Below are positions 19,401 to 23,339 of a stretch of 23,731 bases of DNA, in pieces. Every line of letters begins with the position of its first letter. Position 1 is the first letter of the stretch. The stretch spans positions 1-23,731 of the forward strand of contig JAANSK020245831.1 of the NCBI GenBank assembly GCA_011763485.2, read 5' to 3'. This stretch comes from Isoetes engelmannii. Its lineage: Eukaryota > Streptophyta > Lycopodiopsida > Isoetales > Isoetaceae. The position numbers were made by a program, and so were the translations under genes. Under the pieces are notes generated by a model. It did no database searches, had not been told where the DNA came from, and saw nothing but the letters and a program-made list of their open reading frames with translations.

Positions 19401-21883
19401 TCAAAGTTGCACCGGAGATATTTGTAAATGCAGTCAGGTGGTTAACTATCTGCTGCTTGTTAATGGACTCCAAACTTTGTTTCATAAATTACTACTAAAT
19501 TTTCTTGACATAGACAATCTTCCAACATCAACAAAGGTCTATGCGCATGTCCAAGCGAGGAGGCCAGGTCATCCAGCTTAGTTCCTACCTAGTCCTCTTT
19601 TTCTACGTGAAAAGACAAAAAAACAAAGCAAGAGAGGAAAGCCACAGAAGCAGCCCCAACTTATGATCAATTTAAGACTACATTGCTTTCCTATCGTACA
19701 TTGTTCTACTGTTTTTTTCGTATATGATTTTCATTCTCAATTTCAGCAGGAGACTGCTTTGAGGCATTCATAGACCGACCTACCTTTGTTGTTTGAAAGC
19801 ATCCTAAACAAGGATTGCTTCCCGGTGGGGCAGCTTTATTATGGAAATTGGTCAAGCCAGCTGCTTTGGCTGGCATGCAAGTTTAGGCACCTAATCTCAA
19901 AGGAGATGAATGGACCTAGTTGGAAAGCCTCCAAATACTACAGTTGTCTACAATGATAGGAAGAACATCGGCAATGCCTCGTGACATGATGCTGACCTAT
20001 TGATTTTGATTCATCAGATACGAATAAGAGAACGGTCCTTAACTCATCTCTAGGGCACTTTGAATGAAGGGAAAGAAAGAAATGAAGTATTTACTAAAAT
20101 CTACGGGAGACCCTTAAGGTCTATGAGACCAAATAGATACGCCATTTCTTCAGCAAGTAATGAATAAATAAAATAGACAGTAGTGATCTGCATCCTAGAT
20201 CTTAATCTTCTTGGAAACATATCTTACGGAGCTATCTGGCCTCTTTCTTAGCTTTTCTTGCCTTCCATGATTTCGTTTTCATGCTACTTCATACCAAAAC
20301 AGGTACCGAAGAGCGCTGTTTGCTTTAAACCTGACATGGAAGAATTTGCCACACTCTAAACTTCAAGCTATTACGGATGTTGAACATTTTGGTTGCTCAA
20401 ACACATGAGAGTACTTTATGGCCTATGCCAAGCTTTAAACTTCAATCTCTCCCTTGAGCCGTGGATCTGAATCTGAGACTTGGTTGGTTTAAAACGAGAA
20501 GTGCTTCTCAGGTAAGTTTTCTGCTGCATGCAACAGATATGGTATCATTGTGCACTTAAGAAATTGGACCCTGGTTAAGTTGACCTTGAATATGACAGTT
20601 CTTTAAAACCTTTGGCAAGTGCAAAACTCCAGTTCTTCATGGGGATGACACGTTTAAAGTGGAATCATTATCATTTATGGCTCAAGGAGGAATGTCAGAC
20701 TTAGCTCTAAGTGGTATCAGGATGATGTGGCAATCATGCTCTCCAGAATGCTGAAACTTCAAGCTGAACTGTATGTGCATGTTCAGCAATTAATTAGTAG
20801 GTGTTATTAGTGCTATTAGCAGACCGCCAGCTTGGTTGTTGGCATTTATGCTTCATCAAGCATTCGAAAGGACTGTTTATTGAGCCAACTCTTGTATGCT
20901 TAAATGCATCTATCTCAATGATAAAAGCCTTTCCATCTTGATTCTTGTAGTTGTTTTCTCTTGGTTGGCTAGCTTCTCTTTAATATTCTTATCAATTTAT
21001 AATGTAATTATTTATAAAGAGCAGTGAGTTGGTAACATGTCTCTCTTGGCACAAGATTAATTTTTTCTTTTCTTTCCCTCTTCTAGTTCATCATTGGGAA
21101 GCAAAGTATGCAAACGAATTTTACTTAATTGAAAGGTTCCACATGCTTAATCTTGTTTTCCTTGTCTTATTAGAGCAAAAGGTCAAACCCGGCACATTCT
21201 GCTATTCTGTACGTTTTTTCGTGGCTTTATGCCTTCATGCTTTACCTTGAAACATATTAAACAAGCACTTGACTAGTGCTGTGTCTTCTAAATTGACTCC
21301 ATTACCCTTGCGCTTGAGTAGTTCTTCACCTCTTCTGGACACTAAGTCATTGCTACAAATTCAGAACTAACTGTATTAGATAAAGAATCCAACATTAATA
21401 GACTATTGAAATCATGAAACTTCAACATTTATTACATAATAATACCTGTCAGCTGCTGCAACAAGGAACAAAGGATACAAGTCTTCCGTTTTTAGGTCCA
21501 AATTTGTCACAAAGTTCAAGAGACCCAGCTATTTAAAATTGAAGGATTCAAATTTAGGCTATAGCTTAAAAACGACCAATAACTTTGTTTACAAGCAATA
21601 CCTTCCTTGCCACAAGTTGCTCAGAACCAATAGCATGTTTCCCACAAACTCTTCTTACTTGTGCCAATGATAGACCCGGAACCTCCCTAAGCAACCCACA
21701 GCCATTATAGCCACGATTTCTTTATGAATACAAGAATTGAGGTATACCCTTCTGATGAAGTCGTATTTGGACGATACAGAAGCGTCTGTTTACAGAATTC
21801 TACAAGTACTACATGGTCTTTTGAAGTCAAGGCACTCCCCAATTTCTGACTCATATCCTCGGAGAATCTTTCGGCTGGCAATT
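1262..21883 (-). CDS. ECM29: ECM29 proteasome adaptor/scaffold gene, 31 exons, 5' partial
   Basis: This is the whole visible gene; its exons are listed separately. ECM29 is a large HEAT-repeat protein that binds 26S proteasomes, bridges core and regulatory particles, and is linked to proteasome quality control and localisation (family knowledge). I joined 31 exons by hand: all introns are GT-AG, all phases agree, and 4,919 coding nt give 1,638 residues with no internal stop. Diagnostic motifs include SRLWRSRESSCLALADLLQG (exon 20), SKRGAAFGFARIAKHAG (exon 19), SRKEERCAGSVW (exon 17), GIMSKVDDIRQ (exon 21) and PGRIWEGKE (exons 26-27). Alpha-helical HEAT-type repeats fill the length; no signal peptide or membrane segment is expected. 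The N-terminal part, about 170-180 residues by comparison with the usual plant length near 1,800, is outside the window. Residue numbers below count from the first full codon of exon 1. Three long introns hold transposon debris, yet the frame is intact, so it is probably functional. Identification is firm; individual splice sites are manual calls. Confidence 0.5.
1529..1582 (-). CDS. ECM29: ECM29 exon 30 (residues 1559-1576)
   Basis: This 54-nt exon encodes GQVIERLLDAASNVKIAQ. The ..VKIAQ.....A..CL.EL pattern, continued in exon 31, resembles the plant ECM29 C-terminus. Phase is 0 at both ends. Confidence 0.5.
1664..1779 (-). CDS. ECM29: ECM29 exon 29 (residues 1520-1558)
   Basis: It encodes KLGAISTLRKFIKRIGPNLL and ends SDLILQM. 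The acceptor is AAACAG and the donor GTAAGC. The sequence is variable in the family, so the call rests on phase and splice sites. Confidence 0.5.
1780..2789. other. intron 28, nothing recognised
   Basis: This 1,010-nt intron separates exons 28 and 29. Several short open frames overlap on both strands at 1929-2438, but none has protein-like motifs or splice sites in phase. I see no transposon signature. Confidence 0.5.
2790..2907 (-). CDS. ECM29: ECM29 exon 28 (residues 1481-1520)
   Basis: It encodes ILDAFHTEEICAPAITFLVD and then ICGKSISRKENEFTSPAGS. This C-terminal part is less conserved, so the call rests mainly on phase, open frame and clean splice sites. It ends with one G, completed to Glu by exon 29. 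Confidence 0.5.
3293..3466 (-). CDS. ECM29: ECM29 exon 27 (residues 1423-1480)
   Basis: It encodes GKECVLQAIGSLCKSCSKAI and ends QFSDAAYSCLEQ. It completes the WEGKE motif begun in exon 26. The closing CLEQ helix precedes the C-terminal domain. Phase is 0 at both ends. Confidence 0.5.
3555..3659 (-). CDS. ECM29: ECM29 exon 26 (residues 1388-1422)
   Basis: It encodes CAKAAAALAEVAGDSAFVQP and ends LLKEVPGRIWE. The motif E.PGR.WEGKE..L.A.G is split exactly between this exon and exon 27. Phase is 0 at both ends. Confidence 0.5.
3993..4146 (-). CDS. ECM29: ECM29 exon 25 (residues 1336-1387)
   Basis: It encodes FDEDKTISGCFDEAWEDNTS and ends LASSSWTEKKK. It matches RFEDEK.IS..FEE.WED in the family and then the SSSW..KK segment. 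Exit phase is 0. Confidence 0.5.
4147..4938. other. intron 24, ACAAC microsatellite only
   Basis: This 792-nt intron holds a short (ACAAC)n run at about 4235-4252. The same repeat word occurs at about 133-150. Nothing else was recognised. Confidence 0.5.
4939..5277 (-). CDS. ECM29: ECM29 exon 24 (residues 1223-1336)
   Basis: This 339-nt exon begins VGISKFIGSMSGTLGSSIRP and ends LILPVSFIG. It corresponds to the GLNTRVG.A.F motif and the following HEAT helices, with a KRSFAAASTGVLKF stretch in the middle. It ends with AG, completed to Arg by exon 25. Confidence 0.5.
5278..5774. other. intron 23, nothing recognised
   Basis: This 497-nt AT-rich intron lies between exons 23 and 24. I see no repeats or coding signal. 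Confidence 0.5.
5775..5959 (-). CDS. ECM29: ECM29 exon 23 (residues 1162-1223)
   Basis: It encodes LENIRIAVSRDSPMWDTLDI and LELLIPRLVDLVQSSVGLNT. The SPMW-TLD and IPRL..L....GLNTRVG motifs are family landmarks. It ends with AG, completed to Arg by exon 24. Confidence 0.5.
6025..6123 (-). CDS. ECM29: ECM29 exon 22 (residues 1129-1161)
   Basis: This 33-codon exon encodes GAGNAIRPQLPELICCMLES and then LSGLEDQRLNYAE. It follows the 2,236-nt repeat-bearing intron and joins smoothly to the IVK end of exon 21. Phase is 0 at both ends. Confidence 0.5.
6363..6434 (+). repeat. possible degenerate SINE head
   Basis: TGGCTGAGTTGG at 6363-6374 fits the Pol III A-box pattern TRGCNNAGTNGG. A poor B-box-like sequence (GGCTTCAGCAATC) follows at 6422-6434. 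The A box is good and the B box weak, so this is only a candidate tRNA-derived SINE fragment. Confidence 0.5.
6697..6727 (+). repeat. hairpin and polypurine tract before an LTR
   Basis: A perfect 7-bp stem with a 5-nt loop (CTGAAGT, then ACTTCAG, 6697-6715) is followed at once by GAGGGGGAG (6719-6727). This purine run directly before TGT is the usual plus-strand priming site upstream of a plant copia 3' LTR. Confidence 0.5.
6728..7148 (+). mobile_element. copia-type LTR, solo or 3' remnant
   Basis: The 421-bp segment starts TGTTTAATATGG and ends CCCTATGTGACA, so it has TG...CA ends with short inverted TGT/ACA termini. It has a TATATATA box near 7035 and AATAAA at 7131-7136, in the right order for U3, R and U5 on the plus strand. 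A polypurine tract abuts its left end. No internal coding region is left beside it, so it is a 3' LTR of a deleted element. It lies in an ECM29 intron, antisense to the gene. Confidence 0.5.
7520..7851 (+). pseudogene. LINE-like reverse transcriptase C-terminal fragment
   Basis: The plus strand gives GICRLCH, then after a frame change NELESENHFIFTCPIYYEIR, then after another near 7621 YCLFQEPTCLLKFIRFEDQK followed by CVDLFLHQIWSMM. The C..C and then E.E.HF...CP.Y..IR arrangement is typical of the zinc-binding tail after the reverse transcriptase of plant non-LTR elements. At least two frameshifts and no upstream domain mean it is a dead fragment. The assignment is by motif only. Confidence 0.5.
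8360..8623 (-). CDS. ECM29: ECM29 exon 21 (residues 1041-1128)
   Basis: It encodes VEKHLAKVWSMLFRALDDIK, ESVRKAAAALCRVV and, near the end, VLPFLLSNGIMSKVDDIRQV. It matches the FRA.DDIKE.VR.A and LPFLL..GI.S.V..VR motifs of ECM29. Phase is 0 at both ends. Confidence 0.5.
8915..9091 (-). CDS. ECM29: ECM29 exon 20 (residues 982-1040)
   Basis: It encodes EAMSHIWVSLVSEPKKTMDE and SRLWRSRESSCLALADLLQG. The start after TTAG is set by the need for EAMSHIW to follow exon 19 in phase 0. The second motif is a hallmark of the family from yeast to plants. Confidence 0.5.
9204..9497 (-). CDS. ECM29: ECM29 exon 19 (residues 884-981)
   Basis: It encodes SGGKISTYKELCSLATEMGQ, then PDLIYKFMDLANYQAAFNSK and RGAAFGFARIAKHAGDTLMP. 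This is the strongest family signature in the window, nearly invariant in plants as I recall. The exon ends YDPNKQIQ, with donor GTATAG. Confidence 0.5.
9601..9730. repeat. 30-bp perfect direct repeats flanking a tRNA-like insert
   Basis: Positions 9601-9630 and 9701-9730 are identical over 30 bases, with a 100-nt period. They bracket a 70-bp insert in the ECM29 intron between exons 18 and 19. The arrangement looks like a small insertion with a target duplication, although 30 bp is long for one. Confidence 0.5.
9631..9700 (-). repeat. tRNA-derived SINE or tRNA-like insert
   Basis: Read on the minus strand, the 70-bp insert has an A-box-like TTGGTTAAGGTTTGGGG followed by a perfect B box, GGTTCGATTCC (9640-9650). 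Length and box spacing are those of a tRNA. The acceptor and T stems do not pair well, so I do not call a functional tRNA gene. A SINE head or retroposed tRNA fragment is most likely. Confidence 0.5.
9878..10045 (-). CDS. ECM29: ECM29 exon 18 (residues 828-883)
   Basis: It encodes EALSHLLGDQDNLTQEMASR, then GMSIVYDLGN, and ends GTLSGTAKRKRAVK. The SHLLGDQ..LTQE.AS.G.S..Y-LG motif is canonical. Phase is 0 at both ends. Confidence 0.5.
10111..10449 (-). CDS. ECM29: ECM29 exon 17 (residues 715-827)
   Basis: It encodes VEELLFSVGEAIAFIWGVVP at the start and LLTSSRKEERCAGSVWLVSL near the end. These are two of the most conserved ECM29 stretches (E.LF..GEA.SF.WGG.P and SSRKEERCAG.VW). Phase is 0 at both ends. 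Confidence 0.5.
10525..10932 (-). CDS. ECM29: ECM29 exon 16 (residues 579-714)
   Basis: This is the largest exon (408 nt). It includes MAGFACEALGHIGLRGPLPI and GKTVQKAAIAYGHLCFGDET, both matching ECM29 (A.EALGHIG..G.LP; SVQK.A...GH.C). A hydrophilic Ser-rich loop of about 35 residues lies between them. Phase is 0 at both ends. Confidence 0.5.
11024..11096 (-). CDS. ECM29: ECM29 exon 15 (residues 554-578)
   Basis: It encodes FEVLHGALCSAGYVTAQLMS followed by RTPV. It matches the family motif RFE..HG.LCA.G.V.A. Donor GTAAGC is preferred to a GT three bases upstream, which would also keep frame and remove one Val. Confidence 0.5.
11161..11345 (-). CDS. ECM29: ECM29 exon 14 (residues 493-554)
   Basis: It encodes RFAKLYCDRLVWVRSFIAHV, then DLSTREAFARLLGIITCGLS. 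The WLRS..SH.DLSTRE...RLLG block is a strong landmark. The start after AATAG is chosen for phase 0. It ends with AG, completed to Arg by exon 15. Confidence 0.5.
11424..11781 (-). CDS. ECM29: ECM29 exon 13 (residues 373-492)
   Basis: This is a 358-nt exon. It begins REMSVHGLNSAKDEKS, has a central LFFQPKVYVAMIEFVLKCFE and ends near GTAELHASASKALLALASKD. It matches the ECM29 pattern of QVY..MI.F..KCFE and then EGSAELHA.ASKAL. Donor GTAGTC is acceptable but not ideal; reading past it reaches a stop soon after. Confidence 0.5.
12045..12163 (-). CDS. ECM29: ECM29 exon 12 (residues 334-373)
   Basis: It encodes VEDEARFSALFWATELFSTD and, later, CMLGAGDSKLDI. The EARF.AL.WA..L landmark and the D-KLDIRE junction with exon 13 are both conserved. 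The last codon, AG plus G, gives Arg. Confidence 0.5.
12314..12355. repeat. short 26-bp-period tandem repeat
   Basis: AAAACTATTGGTACGT at 12314 recurs as AAAACTATTGGTATGT at 12340. It lies in the intron between exons 11 and 12. No function is suggested. Confidence 0.5.
12487..12546 (-). CDS. ECM29: ECM29 exon 11 (residues 314-333)
   Basis: This 60-nt, 20-codon exon encodes GCSESIKRQIEAMLLENITA. It has phase 0 at both ends, a TTTCAG acceptor and a GTATGT donor. Confidence 0.5.
12568..12733. repeat. diverged tandem duplication in an intron
   Basis: A block starting CAACATCAAAAATTGTA (12568-12643) is repeated, diverged, at 12644-12733. Both copies contain ATTAACTGTTTGTA, AATACATGAGTTTCTA and CCCTTGGAT in the same order. 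The second copy carries a small extra segment, CTAACTCGT. Confidence 0.5.
12734..13290. other. rest of intron 10, nothing recognised
   Basis: This AT-rich intron sequence upstream of the tandem duplication holds only short chance frames, including an 86-codon minus frame at 13020-13280 with no recognisable motif. Confidence 0.5.
13291..13399 (-). CDS. ECM29: ECM29 exon 10 (residues 277-313)
   Basis: It encodes GSMDMVKRLFNALRTESSRV followed by RPTVQDTLNLLAPAYK. The pattern M...LF-AL..E....R.T.Q...L..AYK is family-like. The donor is GTACCT and the exit phase is 0. Confidence 0.5.
13474..13552 (-). CDS. ECM29: ECM29 exon 9 (residues 251-277)
   Basis: It encodes SSVRPMRVFVYEAIGQLARR and then APELF. 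The YEAIGQLA-R-P-LF helix is typical of ECM29. It enters with two bases and leaves with TG, completed to Cys by exon 10. Confidence 0.5.
13613..13648 (-). CDS. ECM29: ECM29 exon 8, 36-nt micro-exon (residues 239-251)
   Basis: This 36-nt exon encodes LQSIRYAEMDA with partial codons at both ends. The acceptor TTTTCCAG is preceded by a pyrimidine stretch and is the only nearby AG fitting phase 1. The first and last codons are completed to Ala and Asp by the neighbours. Confidence 0.5.
13844..13931 (-). CDS. ECM29: ECM29 exon 7 (residues 210-239)
   Basis: It encodes ASNDELMRLAPITLSSFLKI and then LDDGTSTSI. It lies after the 4,284-nt intron that contains the copia remnant. It starts in phase 0 and ends with one base (phase 1). 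Confidence 0.5.
13998..14046 (+). repeat. dispersed repeat copy A
   Basis: It carries GAAGAATTTTATTAATGTCT, then GAGGCCCTTAGGGTCT. It is one of three related copies in this window (see 14222 and 20068), all in the same orientation and all in ECM29 introns. Confidence 0.5.
14222..14291 (+). repeat. dispersed repeat copy B with (GAAA)n
   Basis: A (GAAA)n microsatellite (about 14222-14250) leads into GAAGTTTTATTATCCTCTAT and GGGTCTATGAGAAC. It lies directly to the left of the LTR remnant of the copia element. Confidence 0.5.
14299..14362 (+). repeat. 5' LTR remnant of the copia element
   Basis: The first 33 bases match 17143-17175 in the 3' LTR at 27 positions, and similarity continues with small gaps to about 14362. 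Only a U3-like part remains; the rest of the LTR and most of gag are deleted up to the zinc knuckle. Confidence 0.5.
14377..14577 (+). pseudogene. copia gag C-terminal fragment with zinc knuckle
   Basis: This open stretch of 66 codons includes CWYCGKKDHLKRDC (14395-14436), a perfect CX2CX4HX4C zinc knuckle that binds RNA in gag nucleocapsid. The N-terminal capsid part is absent. The same motif, diverged, appears in the second element at 23658-23699. Confidence 0.5.
14705..14920 (+). pseudogene. copia protease remnant
   Basis: VDSGATKPL, with the aspartic protease active-site triad at 14722-14736 (DSGAT), is followed by GRMVDGNLSKSKDKGIVHFQ and, after a stop, KMPFLYT. The layout follows copia protease (DSGAT...GDG...KG.G...VLYVP). 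Stops break the frame. Confidence 0.5.
15131..15202 (+). repeat. 36-bp in-frame tandem duplication
   Basis: Two nearly identical 36-bp units encode TASKFQMLEGL(L/P) twice. They lie between protease and integrase, in the pre-integrase part of the copia remnant. The duplication keeps frame although the surrounding region is broken. Confidence 0.5.
15414..15628 (+). pseudogene. copia integrase core fragment
   Basis: One open stretch reads PYAHSKNGVVERKNRILMSL, then FWAEAVLTAAYISNW and MPFEAIYGIEA before a TGA. It matches the copia integrase block TPY.PQQNGV-ERKNR...M and FW-EAV.TA.YI-NR. The glutamate in VERKNR is the expected third acidic residue of the DDE triad. The upstream aspartates are lost or scrambled. 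Confidence 0.5.
15653..15946 (+). pseudogene. Pro/Ser-rich copia linker fragment
   Basis: A 97-codon open stretch between the integrase and reverse transcriptase pieces includes PTPIATNQAPPPAHLRAIVP and PIPSPPNSPLSLS. Copia polyproteins have a low-complexity linker in this position. No domain is recognisable. Confidence 0.5.
16041..16990 (+). pseudogene. copia reverse transcriptase fragments
   Basis: Several frames together give the copia reverse transcriptase: LQKQDTWELVPNPPNN (near 16100), AKGYNHQEGFNYNEMFAPVV (near 16400), LNESLYGLKQAPCCWHQKTN (near 16610) and ILEKSYMANCKPSLLPYELG (near 16900). The catalytic YVDD box is reduced to LDDTV. Stops and frameshifts show it is inactive. RNase H is not found. 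Confidence 0.5.
17023..17305 (+). repeat. 3' LTR of the copia element
   Basis: A purine run (AGGGGGA) precedes TGACAACA at 17023, one candidate LTR start; TGTTAGCC at 17100 is another. U3 similarity to 14299-14331 lies at 17143-17175. A TATATAA box is near 17221, and the segment ends near CTTATCCA at about 17305. The start is uncertain by some 80 bases. Confidence 0.5.
17306..18215. other. rest of intron 6, nothing recognised
   Basis: Between the 3' LTR and exon 6 I see no coding motif or clear repeat. Open frames at 17515-17721 and similar are short and motif-free. Confidence 0.5.
18216..18280 (-). CDS. ECM29: ECM29 exon 6 (residues 188-209)
   Basis: This 65-nt exon encodes KTTTVKLKQNGMEFTLWVFK and a final H. 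The KQ.GMEFT.WVFKH signature is conserved. It has a TTGCAG acceptor and a GTAAGT donor. Without it, exons 5 and 7 would not join in frame. Confidence 0.5.
18281..19136. other. intron 5, nothing recognised
   Basis: This 856-nt AT-rich intron separates exons 5 and 6. I see no transposon or coding signal. Confidence 0.5.
19137..19289 (-). CDS. ECM29: ECM29 exon 5 (residues 137-188)
   Basis: It encodes TANVRGTTPETRVSPASAAL and, later, SIAAANSFPLTLQCMFECLY. The second stretch is nearly identical to the conserved plant ECM29 segment I recall. It enters in phase 1 and leaves in phase 1, with donor GTAAAG. A 1,956-nt intron separates it from exon 4. Confidence 0.5.
20068..20131 (+). repeat. dispersed repeat copy C
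   Basis: It carries GGGAAAGAAAGAAATGAAG, then AGACCCTTAAGGTCTATGAG, matching copies A and B near 14000. Its core, AGACC-CTTAAG-GTCT, is nearly palindromic. Confidence 0.5.
20693..20985 (+). repeat. possible LTR-like segment
   Basis: AAGGAGGAA is followed by TGTCAGACTTAG at 20693, resembling a polypurine tract plus LTR start. A polyadenylation-like AATGATAAAAG is near 20917. The right end is not defined and no partner copy is present, so this is only a suggestion. Confidence 0.5.
21246..21352 (-). CDS. ECM29: ECM29 exon 4 (residues 101-137)
   Basis: It encodes NDLVSRRGEELLKRKGNGVN followed by LEDTALVKCLFNMFQ. The RRGEELLKRK...NLED....LF signature is strongly family-like. The acceptor TTTGTAG is the only nearby AG that gives the required phase. 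The donor GTAAAG leaves one G that pairs with exon 5 to make Gly. Confidence 0.5.
21446..21528 (-). CDS. ECM29: ECM29 exon 3 (residues 74-101)
   Basis: It encodes LGLLNFVTNLDLKTEDLYPL and then FLVAAAD, equivalent to the K-LG-LN...VYPL helix pair of plant ECM29. It ends with AG (phase 2), completed to Ser by the first base of exon 4. Confidence 0.5.
21602..21686 (-). CDS. ECM29: ECM29 exon 2 (residues 45-73)
   Basis: It encodes EVPGLSLAQVRRVCGKHAIG and then SEQLVARK. It begins with one base that completes a Gly codon from exon 1 and ends in phase 0. The acceptor is TTAG and the donor GTATTG. The GLS..QV...GK pattern is a family landmark. Confidence 0.5.
21748..21883 (-). CDS. ECM29: ECM29 exon 1 of those visible (residues 1-44)
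   Basis: This is the most N-terminal exon found. It reads LPAERFSEDMSQKLGSALTS and continues with a VVLVEFCKQTLLYRP stretch, matching the ECM29 segment just before the conserved GLS..QV..V.GK block. The donor follows GG (phase 2). The acceptor is drawn after TTTTGCAG; an alternative AG ten bases upstream (exon end 21893) would also keep the frame open. The preceding exon was not found. Confidence 0.5.
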
Positions 21884-22809
21884 CTGCAAAACCCTGATAT
21901 AACAGATGTGTTAAGAATACTTTCAGTAACAAGAATAGAAAGAAACAAGAAAATGATTTAATGTAGCTAGAAGAAATATTCTTTACTTAAAAGTAACTTG
22001 AATACCCGTTACTATTCCTATACCAATTTCTTTGTGTTGGCTTTCATGTTTTCCTTCATCATTTTGAAGGTTGCAATTCTCATTTAAACTTTACACCTAC
22101 ACAGCCAGGATTGCTGACCCCTCAGTTAAGATACAAGGTAGTAAGAGGCTAATATAACTTACCCCGCAGTGCTCTTCTAATTTAACTGTTCATAATGCAA
22201 ATCGTCTGTAAGCAGTGAATCAGAACTCTACTTAGCTCATTAACTGTCCCTATAGCAGACTGTATATTGTATTATGAGCTACATGAATTTCCCAGAGTGG
22301 GGAACGAAGTCTTCATCAATGTGAGTTTAGAGAGGGTAAACTGATGGTACAGATCAACATTCTTTATTGCCTTCTTCACCCGGCATTTTTGAGGAATTAA
22401 AAGGCTATCCCTTGTGGATCATGAAATTAGTCATCAAGCTGCAGGAACTGGCCTAAAACATTTATAGGTATCTTTGACAAGAGGCTTATCTGAAGCCCCA
22501 AAACTAGAGATTGATTTTGCTGTTTATTTTACCGACTATTCCAGACCTCGCTTCATCTTAGCTTGTCTTTTTTTTTTTCTGGGGAACCTTGTTCAAAAGC
22601 AGCATTATGCTGTCCCTGATGGTAGAATATTGATCCAAAGTCTTGTCTGAAACCACCATTTTGTGTAAAGAGGTAGGATCTCCAGCCTTGAAAATTTGAA
22701 AGCCATGCGTGAGAGCAATAGGAGAAATGTAGCTGAATGAAGGAGCCAAGGGGTGGGAGCAATTTGCGATATTCAACTAGCCACGGAATGCATTATCCAA
22801 AACTAGCTG
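21884..22809. other. upstream of the first visible exon, no exon found
   Basis: The next ECM29 exon in the 5' direction should lie on the minus strand at or beyond this stretch, but I find no family motif here. Two overlapping minus-strand frames at 22553-22776 are not recognisable. This is probably intron sequence running into the second copia element. Confidence 0.5.
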
Positions 22810-22868
22810 TGACAAGAAAAATGGCACTGCTAAATAGCATAAGCATTGCTCCCAGATATCTTCCCCAA

Positions 22869-23057
22869 TGTTAGCAAATGACATGTCATATGTCACTATT
22901 CATAGATGACTAGGCATGCCACCTAGGTGTTGCTGACATGGCTCTCCTATAAAGCCATAGCCATGCCTCTATTGTAGACCATCTGAGTTCACTCACTAGA
23001 CTTGCTATTTCGTCTATCTCATTCTATCCTTGCATATGCATGTTCATATTCCTATCA
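22869..23057 (+). repeat. 5' LTR of the second copia element
   Basis: A TGTTAGC start at 22869 and a CTATCA end at 23057 give imperfect inverted termini. A TATAAA-like box is near 22949. An alternative start at TGACAAG (22810) parallels the TGACAACA of the first element. The segment GATGACTAGGCATGCC is shared in form with the first element's LTR. The end is placed eight bases before the primer site. Confidence 0.5.
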
Positions 23058-23065
23058 TATCTTCT

Positions 23066-23077
23066 TGGTATCAGAGC
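23066..23077 (+). promoter_or_regulatory. tRNA-iMet primer binding site
   Basis: TGGTATCAGAGC is complementary to the 3' end of plant initiator tRNA-Met, the standard primer for minus-strand DNA synthesis in plant copia elements. It fixes the orientation of the second element as plus. Confidence 0.5.
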
Positions 23078-23339
23078 CTAGTGCAAGGAGGAAATTGAGA
23101 GCCGAATTCTAGCAAACGGGATCAAAAGGAATCTTTTCGGTTCTGATCAGGAGGAATTCAAATCCGTTCAAATTCGAATTTGAATGGTCGAAATCATGTC
23201 TGGATCATAGGTCTAGAACGAGTGTTTTTTAGGGCTGGATGTGCTACACGTCAGCCAAATATTCTGGAATATTCTGCGGCTTGCCGGATTCTCATTTTTT
23301 TTTTTTGACGTCTGTTCAAAATTGATGAACACCGGATGA
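23078..23339 (+). other. untranslated leader of the second copia element
   Basis: This leader lies between the primer site and the open gag frame. It holds an 18-bp perfect palindrome (23167-23184) and a poly-T run near 23294-23306. No open frame covers it. Confidence 0.5.

Larger units (their letters stand above)
19290..21245. other. intron 4 with repeats
   Basis: This 1,956-nt intron holds dispersed repeat copy C (20068-20131) and a possible LTR-like segment from about 20693. The remainder shows no recognisable gene. A plausible-looking 50-nt exon at 19784-19833 was rejected. Confidence 0.5.

Noticed and set aside
19784-19833. Candidate 50-nt ECM29 exon with fitting phases and splice-like borders.
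   Set aside because: The exon at 21246-21352 encodes the conserved RRGEELLKRK...NLED...LF segment and joins exons 3 and 5 directly in phase, so the candidate is not needed and lacks family motifs.
22553-22776. Two overlapping minus-strand frames of about 70 codons as possible N-terminal ECM29 exons.
   Set aside because: Neither contains ECM29 motifs and no acceptor/donor pair in phase with exon 1 was found.
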